Positions 1-7,870 of a DNA stretch of 64,000 nucleotides are shown here, one piece after another. The translations under genes and the position numbers were made by a program. Every line of letters begins with the position of its first letter. The first letter of the stretch is position 1. This DNA is from an uncultured Lachnospiraceae bacterium. Lineage in GTDB: Bacteria > Bacillota > Clostridia > Lachnospirales > Lachnospiraceae. The notes below the pieces were generated by a model. It worked only from the letters and a program-made list of their open reading frames with translations, was not told the origin of the DNA and made no database searches. Location of the stretch: positions 4,279-68,278 of the forward strand of contig CAJUFQ010000020.1 in NCBI GenBank assembly GCA_910585625.1, given 5' to 3'.

Positions 1-1
1 C

Positions 2-133
2 GGCCTGCGCTATGAAATCAGTGATTTTGTGGCGGCGGTCAATGGGAATGAGAAGAAGGAGCATAAGCTTAAGCCTGAGGAGTCGGTGGCGTTGGCCAGG
101 GTCATGGAGGCATGGCTTGGCTGCCGGGAGTGA
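2..133 (+). CDS. C-terminal end of an oxidoreductase, probably Gfo/Idh/MocA family (partial)
   Basis: The window opens inside a reading frame that gives 43 residues (GLRYEISDFVAAVNG ... LKPEESVALARVMEAWLG) before a TGA stop at 131-133. The pattern of a (Y/R)E-I-x-D-F-hydrophobic segment followed by PEES-x-A-L-x-x-V-M is typical of the last helices of Gfo/Idh/MocA-type NAD(P)-dependent sugar dehydrogenases. In glycan clusters such enzymes often oxidise nucleotide sugars. Only the tail is visible, so substrate and start cannot be judged. The next gene begins about 53 bases downstream in the same direction, consistent with a shared operon. Family assignment is inference from a short stretch. Confidence 0.5.
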   Translation, partial: GLRYEISDFVAAVNGNEKKEHKLKPEESVALARVMEAWLGCRE

Positions 134-186
134 ACGTGTTTGCAATGAAGCGGAAATCTTTGAAACTGTTTGTGGAGGAAATATAC

Positions 187-2328
187 ATGATACGTTTTTT
201 GGATAAAGAAGTGGCTTGCATTGGAATAGAGTCTTATGAGCGAGATAAAATGCTTTTGTATTTTCTGAACAGAAAAAGCGAGGCTGGCAAGAGAGAGACG
301 GAAATTGTCCTGGTCTATGATGGGGCGGAATATTTTGGGTTTGCCACGTATGACAGCGTTTTGGGCAGAAAAGGGGAAAATGGGATTCTGATCAGTAAGT
401 ATATCCACACACAGGAAGAAGAGTTATTCTGTGGTTTACACCGCATATTTGAGGATGAGTCAGAGGAAGCGGAATATGTCCCTGTTTTTGATAAGGATAT
501 GCAGCTGTTATATTTTGCATATCAATACGAAAGCATACCGGCGCAAACGTTAGAGAAGTATGTTTTCCCATTGTTGGAGAATTATTTAGAAACGTTTCAG
601 GTGAAAGACTTATATCCTGATACAAAGAAAATATCTATTTATGACTTTAATGAAGCTGCGTTTCAGTTCTACAATATTTTAAAGAAACAAGCTTTTCCGG
701 TAGAGGTATTTGGGGAAAAGTGGGCAATGCTTTGCCCGCAGATTTATGAAAAGCATCAGATAAAATTTGGAGAAACGTTGTCACACCAGGTTTTGAATAT
801 CTACGCAGAGGGAAGTTCTGCAAGAGTGCAAGAAAACAGATATGGCCGGCCGGGATATGAGCTGAGCGTAGGAGACTGCTGGGGGGTAGTGTTTGATATT
901 GGAGAAGCAGTTGTCTTTTCTGAATTAGAGAAATTGAAGTTGCATTTACACGAAAAAGGTCTTGTGGCATTGACAATGATATTTCCTGATTTAAGGAGGC
1001 TGGGTTACCGTACAGCTGATGAGTTTTACAGAAACAAAGAGAGCGTGTCGATTGGAACGGTTGGTTTGAATGAACAGAATCCCCTGATAGTGCAGCAGAT
1101 TCAAAAGTGTTGGCAGGGGGATGGGGAAGATAAACTCAGGAATGCTATAAGCGTGATGGAACGAATGCAGAACCAAAGCATTATGGTAGGGAACGAAAGT
1201 GTGAATTATAAATGCTTTGGGAACGGACGCCACTCCATATATCTGATTGGGCCATGTATCGTGGCAGGAAGAGGAGTAGACAGCGAAGATAGTTTTGGAT
1301 CCTGTGTCTGTCAAGAAATGCAAAAGATTACGGGGGGGAGGTATAAAGTGAAGTGCCTTTCAACCGTTAATTTTAATATCGATTCCATAAAAAATATTGT
1401 GGAATCCCTGACCTTGTATGAGGGAGACATTGTGGTGCTGATACAAAGCGACTGCTTATATGAGAAAGGGAAGGATGACAAAGTTGTTGGTTATCCTGGC
1501 GATATTGACATGGCGGCAATACTGGGACGTCGGGAAACAGACTGGTTCTGGGATGTTCCGATACATACAAATCAAAGAGGGAACCGGGAGATTGCCAAAG
1601 CTTTGGCAAGGGAATATCTGTTGGAGTATTTGGTGACGGAGGAATCCGAAGGACAAACGCCGGACATGCTGCAGTTAGGAAAATGCTTGCTGCCAGACAG
1701 TGCAGAGCGCGAACTGGAAATTTATACAGATAACGTGAGGGCGGCTGAAGTTTATGAGGGTCAGATAGGGGCTATTGTCATGAACTGTAATCCCATGACT
1801 TTGGGACATCGGTATCTGATAGAGCAGGCTTTGGATGAGGTGGATTTCTTGTATGTATTTCTAGTTGAGGAGGATAAGTCGGAGTTTCCTTTTGCAGACA
1901 GATTGGAAATCGTCAAAGCTGTAACACGAAACTTTGCAAATATAAAGGTTGTTCCATCCGGCAGATTCATTCTTTCTTATGAGACGATGCCAATGTATTT
2001 TGAGAAAGCAGAGAGGCAGGAGGAATTGCTGGATGCAGCTGGAGATTTGAAGGTTTTCGGGGAAAAAATTGCTCCCAGATTAGGAATCAATGTGCGGTTT
2101 GTCGGGGAAGAACCGAGTGACAGGATTACTTACCAATACAATGAATCCATGAAACAACTTCTTCCTGCATATGGGATACGTTTGGTCGAAATTCCCAGGC
2201 TTTCGTCAGAAGATATCGTTGTCAGCGCGTCTTTAGTCCGGAAATACCTACATGAAGGGAAAACAGATCTGTGCAGGGAACTTGTGCCGGAAGAGACGTA
2301 CCAGTACTTAATGAGCAATTACAAATGA
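187..2328 (+). CDS. SGNH-hydrolase-like / citrate-lyase-ligase-like nucleotidyltransferase fusion protein
   Basis: About 713 residues. The chosen ATG follows GGAGG with about 8 bases spacing; upstream in-frame starts at 112 and 145 lack such a site. The first ~340 residues are not recognised. A middle segment (about 355-470) begins GPCIVAGRG and ends DVPIHTNQRGNREIA, which resembles the first and last blocks of SGNH/GDSL hydrolases. The last ~185 residues begin GAIVMNCNPMTLGHRYLIEQA, very close to the HxGH-type nucleotide-binding loop of CitC ([citrate lyase] ligase) and related cytidylyltransferases, and contain VVSASLVRKYL, another block of that family. No citrate lyase genes are nearby, so a role in activating a glycan substituent is more likely than citrate metabolism. 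That role is inference. Confidence 0.6.
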   Translation: MIRFLDKEVACIGIESYERDKMLLYFLNRKSEAGKRETEIVLVYDGAEYFGFATYDSVLGRKGENGILISKYIHTQEEELFCGLHRIFEDESEEAEYVPVFDKDMQLLYFAYQYESIPAQTLEKYVFPLLENYLETFQVKDLYPDTKKISIYDFNEAAFQFYNILKKQAFPVEVFGEKWAMLCPQIYEKHQIKFGETLSHQVLNIYAEGSSARVQENRYGRPGYELSVGDCWGVVFDIGEAVVFSELEKLKLHLHEKGLVALTMIFPDLRRLGYRTADEFYRNKESVSIGTVGLNEQNPLIVQQIQKCWQGDGEDKLRNAISVMERMQNQSIMVGNESVNYKCFGNGRHSIYLIGPCIVAGRGVDSEDSFGSCVCQEMQKITGGRYKVKCLSTVNFNIDSIKNIVESLTLYEGDIVVLIQSDCLYEKGKDDKVVGYPGDIDMAAILGRRETDWFWDVPIHTNQRGNREIAKALAREYLLEYLVTEESEGQTPDMLQLGKCLLPDSAERELEIYTDNVRAAEVYEGQIGAIVMNCNPMTLGHRYLIEQALDEVDFLYVFLVEEDKSEFPFADRLEIVKAVTRNFANIKVVPSGRFILSYETMPMYFEKAERQEELLDAAGDLKVFGEKIAPRLGINVRFVGEEPSDRITYQYNESMKQLLPAYGIRLVEIPRLSSEDIVVSASLVRKYLHEGKTDLCRELVPEETYQYLMSNYK

Positions 2329-2343
2329 GTGAGGTTAATGAAT

Positions 2344-3264
2344 ATGCGGGTTGTGGTGATTGGAAGCAGTGGTTTCATTGGAACAAATCTGGTGGAATAT
2401 CTGAACAGCAGACAGCTAGATGTTGTTGCCTGTGACATCAGGGAACCAGTGAAGCGGTTTGAAGGGGTCAATTACCATAAGGTGACTGGCGATGAGGCAG
2501 AGTATTATGGGAATGTGATAGAAGCAGGCGATTATGTTGTTTTATTGAGGTGGAAAGGCGTGTCGGTTTCAGCAATAAAGAATCAGCAGGAATTATTCCG
2601 GAGCAATATTGTCGAAAACGTGCTTCTGATTGATTTATGTGTGAAACGTAAGGCAGGAAAAATCGTTTTTGCGTCTTCCGGAGGCGCGGTGTATGGAAAT
2701 AAGGATGTGCTTCCAATCAGTGAGCGGGAGGATGTGCGGCCTATTTCTGAATATGGCGTGCAGAAACTGATGATAGAAGAGTATTTAGGATTTATTTCCA
2801 GGACAAGTGGGATACCTACGCTCTGCCTGAGAATTGCAAATCCTTTTGGACCTTACCAGCCTGCATTCAGCGGGCAGGGGATTATAGCTACGTTTTTGGC
2901 GAGCTGCCTGCAAGGAAAAAGCGTTGAGATTTGGGGAGATGGGAATTGCCTGCGGGATTATCTGTATGTCGACGACCTTTGTGAATGCGTCTGCCGCTGC
3001 CTGCTTGAGGACATAGGAGAAGGGGTATACAACATCGGAAGCGGAATAGGGACAAGTATTTTGCAGATTTGTGAGGCAATAAGCGAAGTAACGGGAGCAG
3101 AACTGCGCAGAACCATGCGGGCCGCATATGCTACTCAAGTGAAGGATAATGTGTTGGACAGCACAAAAATAAAAGAGCAGATAGGATGGGAATGCAGGAT
3201 TTCCATGGCTGAGGGTATAGCCAGAATGTGCGACTGCTGGAATGGAAGAGGATTTTTGAAGTGA
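2344..3264 (+). CDS. NAD-dependent epimerase/dehydratase (extended SDR)
   Basis: About 306 residues from the ATG at 2344, which has GAGG about nine bases upstream; a GTG at 2329 and an ATG at 2338 are alternatives. The N-terminus reads VVVIGSSGFIGTNLVEYL, a GxxGxxG dinucleotide-binding loop. SSGGAVYG and SEYGVQK supply the Ser and the YxxxK catalytic pair. The absence of an Asp/Glu after the catalytic Ser points to an epimerase or reductase of the GalE type rather than a 4,6-dehydratase. It starts 15 bases after the preceding gene and is followed closely by a methyltransferase, so it belongs to the glycan operon. The exact nucleotide-sugar substrate cannot be read from sequence. Confidence 0.8.
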   Translation: MRVVVIGSSGFIGTNLVEYLNSRQLDVVACDIREPVKRFEGVNYHKVTGDEAEYYGNVIEAGDYVVLLRWKGVSVSAIKNQQELFRSNIVENVLLIDLCVKRKAGKIVFASSGGAVYGNKDVLPISEREDVRPISEYGVQKLMIEEYLGFISRTSGIPTLCLRIANPFGPYQPAFSGQGIIATFLASCLQGKSVEIWGDGNCLRDYLYVDDLCECVCRCLLEDIGEGVYNIGSGIGTSILQICEAISEVTGAELRRTMRAAYATQVKDNVLDSTKIKEQIGWECRISMAEGIARMCDCWNGRGFLK

Positions 3265-3300
3265 ATAAGTTTGAAGTCAAGGAAAGTGAAAGGAGATTCA

Positions 3301-4251
3301 ATGTTTCATAATTTTAACGAGAAAATGTCAAAGTTATGCCATGCTGTAAACGGAAAGAAAGTCATCTTATGGGGCTGGGGCATGTCTGGAAAATTTATTT
3401 ATCTGTATTTTAAGGGATTAAATCGTAAGATAGAATGTGTGATAGATGATGGGTTTAAAACGGAGCTGGATATTTTAGGAGTAAAATCACACCATGCTTT
3501 AGAATATTACGATCCTGAGACTACGGTTATTTTGGTTACACCATATAAAGGTGCGGATGATATAAAAATTTTGTGCCGGGAATACGGTTTTTATGACGTT
3601 ATCCTCATTCGCCGGTTGTTTTATGAAAACGAGCCTTTCAGGGAATTGGATTATTATCCGTGGATAGAATATGAATATGGGCTGAACTTGGTGCAGGGAA
3701 GGACGATAGAAGAAGCAGAGCCTGGTGCAGAAGGGTGCAAGACAGAAGAATTTCATGATTACTGGCCGGGGAAAGGAATCGTACTGGAGTCCGTATTAAG
3801 TAATTTTATGTTTGATGAGAAAGATGCAGTGTTCGATTTCGGATGTGGAAAAGGAGCAAGCTTTTTTATGTTTGCAAAGGCAGGAGTATTACGGGGGGGG
3901 GGTATAGAGTTTGACAGAAACTTGTACGATTTAGCGGTAGAAAATACGGATAAGCTGAATCGTGTGATGGGAAGCCGTTTTTCCGTATCATGTGGAGATG
4001 CCGCAACTTATACCGACATTGATGAATATAATTATTTTTATATGTTCGACCCGTTTGACGGAGAATGCTTTGCGACTGTCATCGGTAACATTGAGGACAG
4101 CTATCGGAGGCGGCTGAGAAAGATAGTCCTGATATATATGGCGCCGACGTGCCATAAGCAAGTGCTAGAACATGGTATGTTTAAATTTTCCTATCAGGTG
4201 AAAAGTCTGTTTACAGTTACAAAGACTGCGAATATTTATGTACTCGAATAG
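3301..4251 (+). CDS. Rossmann-domain / SAM-dependent methyltransferase fusion with a 10-G tract
   Basis: About 316 residues starting at the ATG preceded by AAAGGAG. Residues ~18-105 form a nucleotide-binding-like Rossmann segment (KKVILWGWGMSGKFIYLYF ... CVIDDG) of a kind that recurs in several glycosyltransferases of this cluster. Residues ~170-290 are a class I methyltransferase with motif I AVFDFGCGKGASFFMF and an acidic residue at GIEFD. It probably methylates a sugar or a protein-linked glycan. Inside motif I's following loop lies a run of ten G residues (3893-3902) coding for RGGG. Gain or loss of one G would end the protein within four codons. The reading frame is open as sequenced. 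Confidence 0.7.
   Translation: MFHNFNEKMSKLCHAVNGKKVILWGWGMSGKFIYLYFKGLNRKIECVIDDGFKTELDILGVKSHHALEYYDPETTVILVTPYKGADDIKILCREYGFYDVILIRRLFYENEPFRELDYYPWIEYEYGLNLVQGRTIEEAEPGAEGCKTEEFHDYWPGKGIVLESVLSNFMFDEKDAVFDFGCGKGASFFMFAKAGVLRGGGIEFDRNLYDLAVENTDKLNRVMGSRFSVSCGDAATYTDIDEYNYFYMFDPFDGECFATVIGNIEDSYRRRLRKIVLIYMAPTCHKQVLEHGMFKFSYQVKSLFTVTKTANIYVLE
3893..3902 (+). repeat. Poly-G tract (10 G) inside the methyltransferase gene
   Basis: Ten consecutive G residues lie within the coding sequence. With 10 G the frame reads CGG GGG GGG GGT ATA GAG and stays open. With 11 G it would read TAT AGA GTT TGA, and with 9 G it would read GTA TAG, so either slip gives an almost immediate stop. Tracts of this length are classic slipped-strand phase-variation sites in surface-glycan genes of other bacteria. 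Variation here is inferred, not observed. Confidence 0.6.
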
Positions 4252-4274
4252 CAGCTTTGTGGAATGACGGTTGT

Positions 4275-4312
4275 ATAATTAGGAATATGAAAAAACTGTA
4301 TTTCCTAATTAT
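4275..4312 (+). terminator. AT-rich hairpin between methyltransferase and flavoprotein genes
   Basis: ATAATTAGGAA (4275-4285) pairs perfectly with TTCCTAATTAT (4302-4312) around a 16-base loop and is followed within a few bases by a run of T. This could be an intrinsic terminator or attenuator inside the glycan operon, or an mRNA-processing structure. The stem is low in G+C, so termination strength is doubtful. Confidence 0.4.
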
Positions 4313-4339
4313 ATTATTTTTTGTCGAAAAAAATAATAT
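4311..4339. repeat. 12-bp all-A/T inverted repeat upstream of the flavoprotein gene
   Basis: ATATTATTTTTT (4311-4322) and AAAAAATAATAT (4328-4339) are perfect inverted copies separated by five bases (GTCGA). The left arm overlaps the end of the preceding hairpin, so the two structures could compete. It ends about eight bases before the Shine-Dalgarno of the next gene. Confidence 0.5.
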
Positions 4340-4358
4340 ATAGATTAAGGAGAGAATG

Positions 4359-5546
4359 ATGCTAAAATTTTTGATTTTAGGCGCCGGGCCAGCCGGGCTG
4401 ACTATGGCAAACCTTTTGAAAGACAGTGGAGAAGAAAATTTCCTGGTGTTAGAGAAAGAAAAATCGGCCGGAGGTTTATGCCGGAGCGAGGAAGTGGGAG
4501 GATTTCCGCTCGATTTTGGCGGCGGGCATTTTTTAGACGCAAGGAAAAGCGAAGGGCAGGAATATATCTTATCTTTCATGCCTTTGGAGGAGTGGAATTT
4601 TTATCCTTGTATAAGAAAGATTGATTTAGGCAGGGTGGTCATAGACTATCCGATGGAGGCGCAGATCCATCAGCTGCCGTTAGAGGATCAGGTAGAATAT
4701 CTTAAATCTATCGCATATGCGGGGGCTAATATAGATTTGCCAAAGCCGGAAAAATTTGAAGAGTGGGCGTACTGGAAATTAGGAGAAAAAATTGCCGGTG
4801 AGTATCTGGTTCCGTACAATAAGAAGATGTTTGGAAAATATTTTGATGAGCTGGGAACTTATTGGCTGGACAAACTGCCAACTGTTAATTTTGAGGACAC
4901 GCTTTTAAGCTGCCTGGAAAAGAAAATGCATGGCCAGTATCCGTCCCACGGCGCTTTTTATTATCCGAAAACGGCCGGCTATGGCGAAGTTTGGGATCGG
5001 ATGGCAGAGCGCGTGAAAGGAAATATAGAATATAACGTCTCGGTTGATAAACTGGATTGTGAGAAGACAACGATTAATGATACATATTCGGCGGAATATA
5101 TTATAAACACTATTCCCTGGACAGAATTTAAGGATATTAGCGGCTGCCATGCCAAGATAGCAGGCTATTGTAAAGAACTGCCATATACTTCCCTTGAAGT
5201 CAGGTATTTTGAAGAAGACAGGGAAGATAATGCCCATTGGGTGTTTTATCCTGATCTGAATCTGCCTTATCACAGAAGGTTCTACCGCAATAACTTTATT
5301 GAGGGCGGCCATGGCGGGTTCTACGAGACGAATACGGAAAGGCTTGTGCCGGCAGAGGGGTGGAAGTATGTGAACCAATATGCATATCCTTGCAATACCG
5401 TAAAGAAGAGAGAGATGATAAAGGCGATTCTGCAGGAAATGGAAAAACACAACATATTTGGCGTCGGGCGCTGGGGAGAGTGGGAGCATTTCAATTCAGA
5501 TACCGTTGTAAACCGTGTTATTTCAATTTCAAAGAAGTTTTTATAA
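4359..5546 (+). CDS. FAD/NAD(P)-binding oxidoreductase of the protoporphyrinogen oxidase/UDP-galactopyranose mutase-like type
   Basis: About 395 residues. Two adjacent ATGs exist (4356, 4359); AAGGAG ends seven bases before the second, which is preferred. The N-terminus FLILGAGPAGLTMANLL is a GxGxxG FAD-binding loop, followed by a conserved E in VLEKEKSAGGLCRS and a second Gly-rich block (DFGGGHFL), as in amine-oxidase-fold proteins. In glycan clusters members of this group act on nucleotide or lipid-linked sugars, for example UDP-galactopyranose mutase, but the sequence is not a clear match to Glf. It lies in the operon after a ~105-base gap holding two hairpins. Confidence 0.65.
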   Translation: MLKFLILGAGPAGLTMANLLKDSGEENFLVLEKEKSAGGLCRSEEVGGFPLDFGGGHFLDARKSEGQEYILSFMPLEEWNFYPCIRKIDLGRVVIDYPMEAQIHQLPLEDQVEYLKSIAYAGANIDLPKPEKFEEWAYWKLGEKIAGEYLVPYNKKMFGKYFDELGTYWLDKLPTVNFEDTLLSCLEKKMHGQYPSHGAFYYPKTAGYGEVWDRMAERVKGNIEYNVSVDKLDCEKTTINDTYSAEYIINTIPWTEFKDISGCHAKIAGYCKELPYTSLEVRYFEEDREDNAHWVFYPDLNLPYHRRFYRNNFIEGGHGGFYETNTERLVPAEGWKYVNQYAYPCNTVKKREMIKAILQEMEKHNIFGVGRWGEWEHFNSDTVVNRVISISKKFL

Positions 5547-5579
5547 CATAGATAGAATCAAAGAAAAGAGGCGCAGAAG

Positions 5580-6869
5580 ATGACGATTGGGATAATTGGG
5601 CTAGGCTATGTAGGGCTGACATTTGCTATTGCTGCGGCAGATAAAGGGATTACCGTGTATGGGGTTGAGAAGGATCGGCGGATCAAACAGTCGTTAGCAG
5701 AAGGATATGCGCATTTTTTTGAACCCGGCCTGGATGATAAAATTAAGGAATGCATGAACTGCAGATTTTTCTGTGTGGAAGAGTTTCCCAGGGATGTGCA
5801 ATTTGATGCTTTTATGATTACTGTCGGTACGCCGCTGTTTGAGCAGACCAGGAAACCGAATTTCGATTATATCGCATCTTGTTTAAAAGTAATCGAGAAC
5901 GTATACAGAGGACGCGAACTGGTTATCCTGCGCAGCACGGTTTCAGTCGGCACAAGCAGGAATGTGGTGCTTCCTAGGCTGCGGGCCATGTCAGAAGAAG
6001 CGGAACCGTTGATTGCTATGTGCCCGGAGCGCACAATTGAGGGGAAAGCGCTGGAAGAATTGACTCATTTACCGCAAATTGTCAGTGGGAATTCTCCGCA
6101 GGCATTGGAAAAGGCGCGGAACATGTTTGGGCGGATTACCCCGCATGTGATTGCGGCCGGGAGTTTGGAGGAAGCAGAACTTATAAAGTTATATTGCAAT
6201 GTTTATCGTGATATGAATTTTGCATTGGGCAATGTCTTGAATGTGGCGGCGCAGACTTTTGGGCTGGATGGCATGAGTGTCATCAGGAATGCAAATGAAG
6301 GCTACGCGAGGAGTAATATCGCCCTTCCTGGTTTTGTGGCAGGCCCATGTCTGGAAAAAGACGCCTATATCCTGATGAATAATATGCGGGAGGGGAAAAG
6401 CAAGGATTTTATAGATAGTGCAAGGCATTTTAACGAATCTCTGGAAGATGATGTCATCAGATGGGCAGAGCGTAAAATTGGCGTTCCGGCACAAGGCAAG
6501 GAGCTTCTCCTTACGGGGATGGCATTCAAAGGGGTACCAGAGACTTCTGACCTCAGAGGTTCCAGTTCCGTGTATATCGCAAGGAGATTGAAGGAAAAGG
6601 GTTATAAATTGCGGCTGCATGATTTTGTTGCCAAGCGTGAGGAAATGCAGGAATTGAATGTTGGAGACGTATACTCCGACTTAAATGAGGCTTGTGAAGG
6701 AATCGCAGGAATGATGGTTCTTAATAATTGTAAGCAGTACCATTCGTTTCACTTTACGCAAGCCCTGGAAGGAATCTGGACATTGGATATTTGGGATTGC
6801 TGCGATGAGCTGAGAGGGAGAAAAGAGACAGATACGATTGGAAATATGTTGATAGAGGAGAAAGCATGA
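5580..6869 (+). CDS. Nucleotide-sugar dehydrogenase (UDP-glucose/UDP-ManNAc dehydrogenase family)
   Basis: 429 residues. IGIIGLGYVGLTFAIAAA at the N-terminus is the hallmark NAD-binding loop of the UDP-glucose/GDP-mannose dehydrogenase family. RSTVSVGTS and PGFVAGPCLEKDAYIL supply the central block and the catalytic Cys in the (G/A)GPCLxKD motif, and the C-terminal domain has GMAFKGVPETSDLRGSS, the usual UDP-binding block. These enzymes perform a two-step, NAD+-dependent oxidation of C6 to a uronic acid. The family predicts UDP-GlcA or a 2-acetamido uronate as product; which one is not resolvable here. The stop overlaps the next start (ATGA), indicating translational coupling. Confidence 0.85.
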   Translation: MTIGIIGLGYVGLTFAIAAADKGITVYGVEKDRRIKQSLAEGYAHFFEPGLDDKIKECMNCRFFCVEEFPRDVQFDAFMITVGTPLFEQTRKPNFDYIASCLKVIENVYRGRELVILRSTVSVGTSRNVVLPRLRAMSEEAEPLIAMCPERTIEGKALEELTHLPQIVSGNSPQALEKARNMFGRITPHVIAAGSLEEAELIKLYCNVYRDMNFALGNVLNVAAQTFGLDGMSVIRNANEGYARSNIALPGFVAGPCLEKDAYILMNNMREGKSKDFIDSARHFNESLEDDVIRWAERKIGVPAQGKELLLTGMAFKGVPETSDLRGSSSVYIARRLKEKGYKLRLHDFVAKREEMQELNVGDVYSDLNEACEGIAGMMVLNNCKQYHSFHFTQALEGIWTLDIWDCCDELRGRKETDTIGNMLIEEKA

Positions 6870-7870
6870 AAAGAGCAATAGTTACAGGAGCAAGCGGTTT
6901 CATAGGTTATCATTTAGCAAATTACCTTTCCGGACAAGGAGAAATGGAAGTAACCGTGATAGATAATTTCGCACGCGGGACTTCTGATGGGATGTTTCAG
7001 TCTCTGATTGAGAAACCAAACGTCATTTTTATTAAGGCTGACATGACAGAAAAAACGTTTTATAGCGCGTTATCTGGAAGATATGATTATGTTTATCACC
7101 TGGCGGCTATCAATGGAACAAAAAATTTTTATGAAAGGCCCTATGATGTCCTTAGAGCAAATATCCTCACCTTAATGAACATGTTAGAGTGGTGTACGAA
7201 GGGGAACTGTGGGTGCTTTCTGTATTCCTCTTCGTCGGAAACGTATGCCGGTACGGTAAATTGTTACCTGGACAGCCATGCAGAATATATCCCCACGAGA
7301 GAGGACATTCCGCTTACGATAGACAATGTGCTGAATCCTCGGTGGTCTTACGGCGGAAGTAAGCTGATTGGAGAAATTATTACAGCCAATTACGGAAGGG
7401 TAAACGATTTGCCGGTCAAAATTATCCGTTATCATAATATCTATGGTCCAAGGATGGGGTTTGACCATGTTTTGCCGGAATTTATAAAACGCATTTATGA
7501 TGGGGAGAATCCCTTTACAATCTATGGAGGAGAGGAGACAAGGGCTTTCTGCGACGTCAGAGACGGTGTACGTGCAACAGAGGCGGTGATGCTGTCAGAC
7601 AGCTGTCAGGGTGAAATCGTGCATATTGGGAAAAGCGATGAGGAAGTAAAAATTATTGATTTATTGAGAAAGCTCTTAGGTATAGCTGGAAAAAGCCCGC
7701 GTCTGGCGGTGAAAGCAGCTCCGGAAGGCTGTGTATCCCGCCGCTGCCCATGCACAGACAAACTATATCGGCTGACAGGTTACAGAGCAAATATTTCCTT
7801 AGACGAGGGGCTGCCGGAAATTTACCAATGGTACATGAAAAAATATAAAGAAATGGAGGAAGAAAAGTGA
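6866..7870 (+). CDS. Extended SDR, 4,6-dehydratase or decarboxylase type
   Basis: 334 residues. RAIVTGASGFIGYHLANYL gives the cofactor loop. YSSSSETYAG carries Ser followed by Glu, the arrangement of the catalytic acid in GDP-mannose 4,6-dehydratase and UDP-glucuronate decarboxylase, and WSYGGSK gives the YxxxK pair. Given the following ColD- and ColC-like genes it may supply GDP-4-keto-6-deoxymannose. Given the preceding dehydrogenase it may instead act on a UDP-uronate. It lacks the usual GMD start GITGQDG, so the first option is not certain. It overlaps both neighbours by four bases. Confidence 0.6.
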   Translation: MKRAIVTGASGFIGYHLANYLSGQGEMEVTVIDNFARGTSDGMFQSLIEKPNVIFIKADMTEKTFYSALSGRYDYVYHLAAINGTKNFYERPYDVLRANILTLMNMLEWCTKGNCGCFLYSSSSETYAGTVNCYLDSHAEYIPTREDIPLTIDNVLNPRWSYGGSKLIGEIITANYGRVNDLPVKIIRYHNIYGPRMGFDHVLPEFIKRIYDGENPFTIYGGEETRAFCDVRDGVRATEAVMLSDSCQGEIVHIGKSDEEVKIIDLLRKLLGIAGKSPRLAVKAAPEGCVSRRCPCTDKLYRLTGYRANISLDEGLPEIYQWYMKKYKEMEEEK

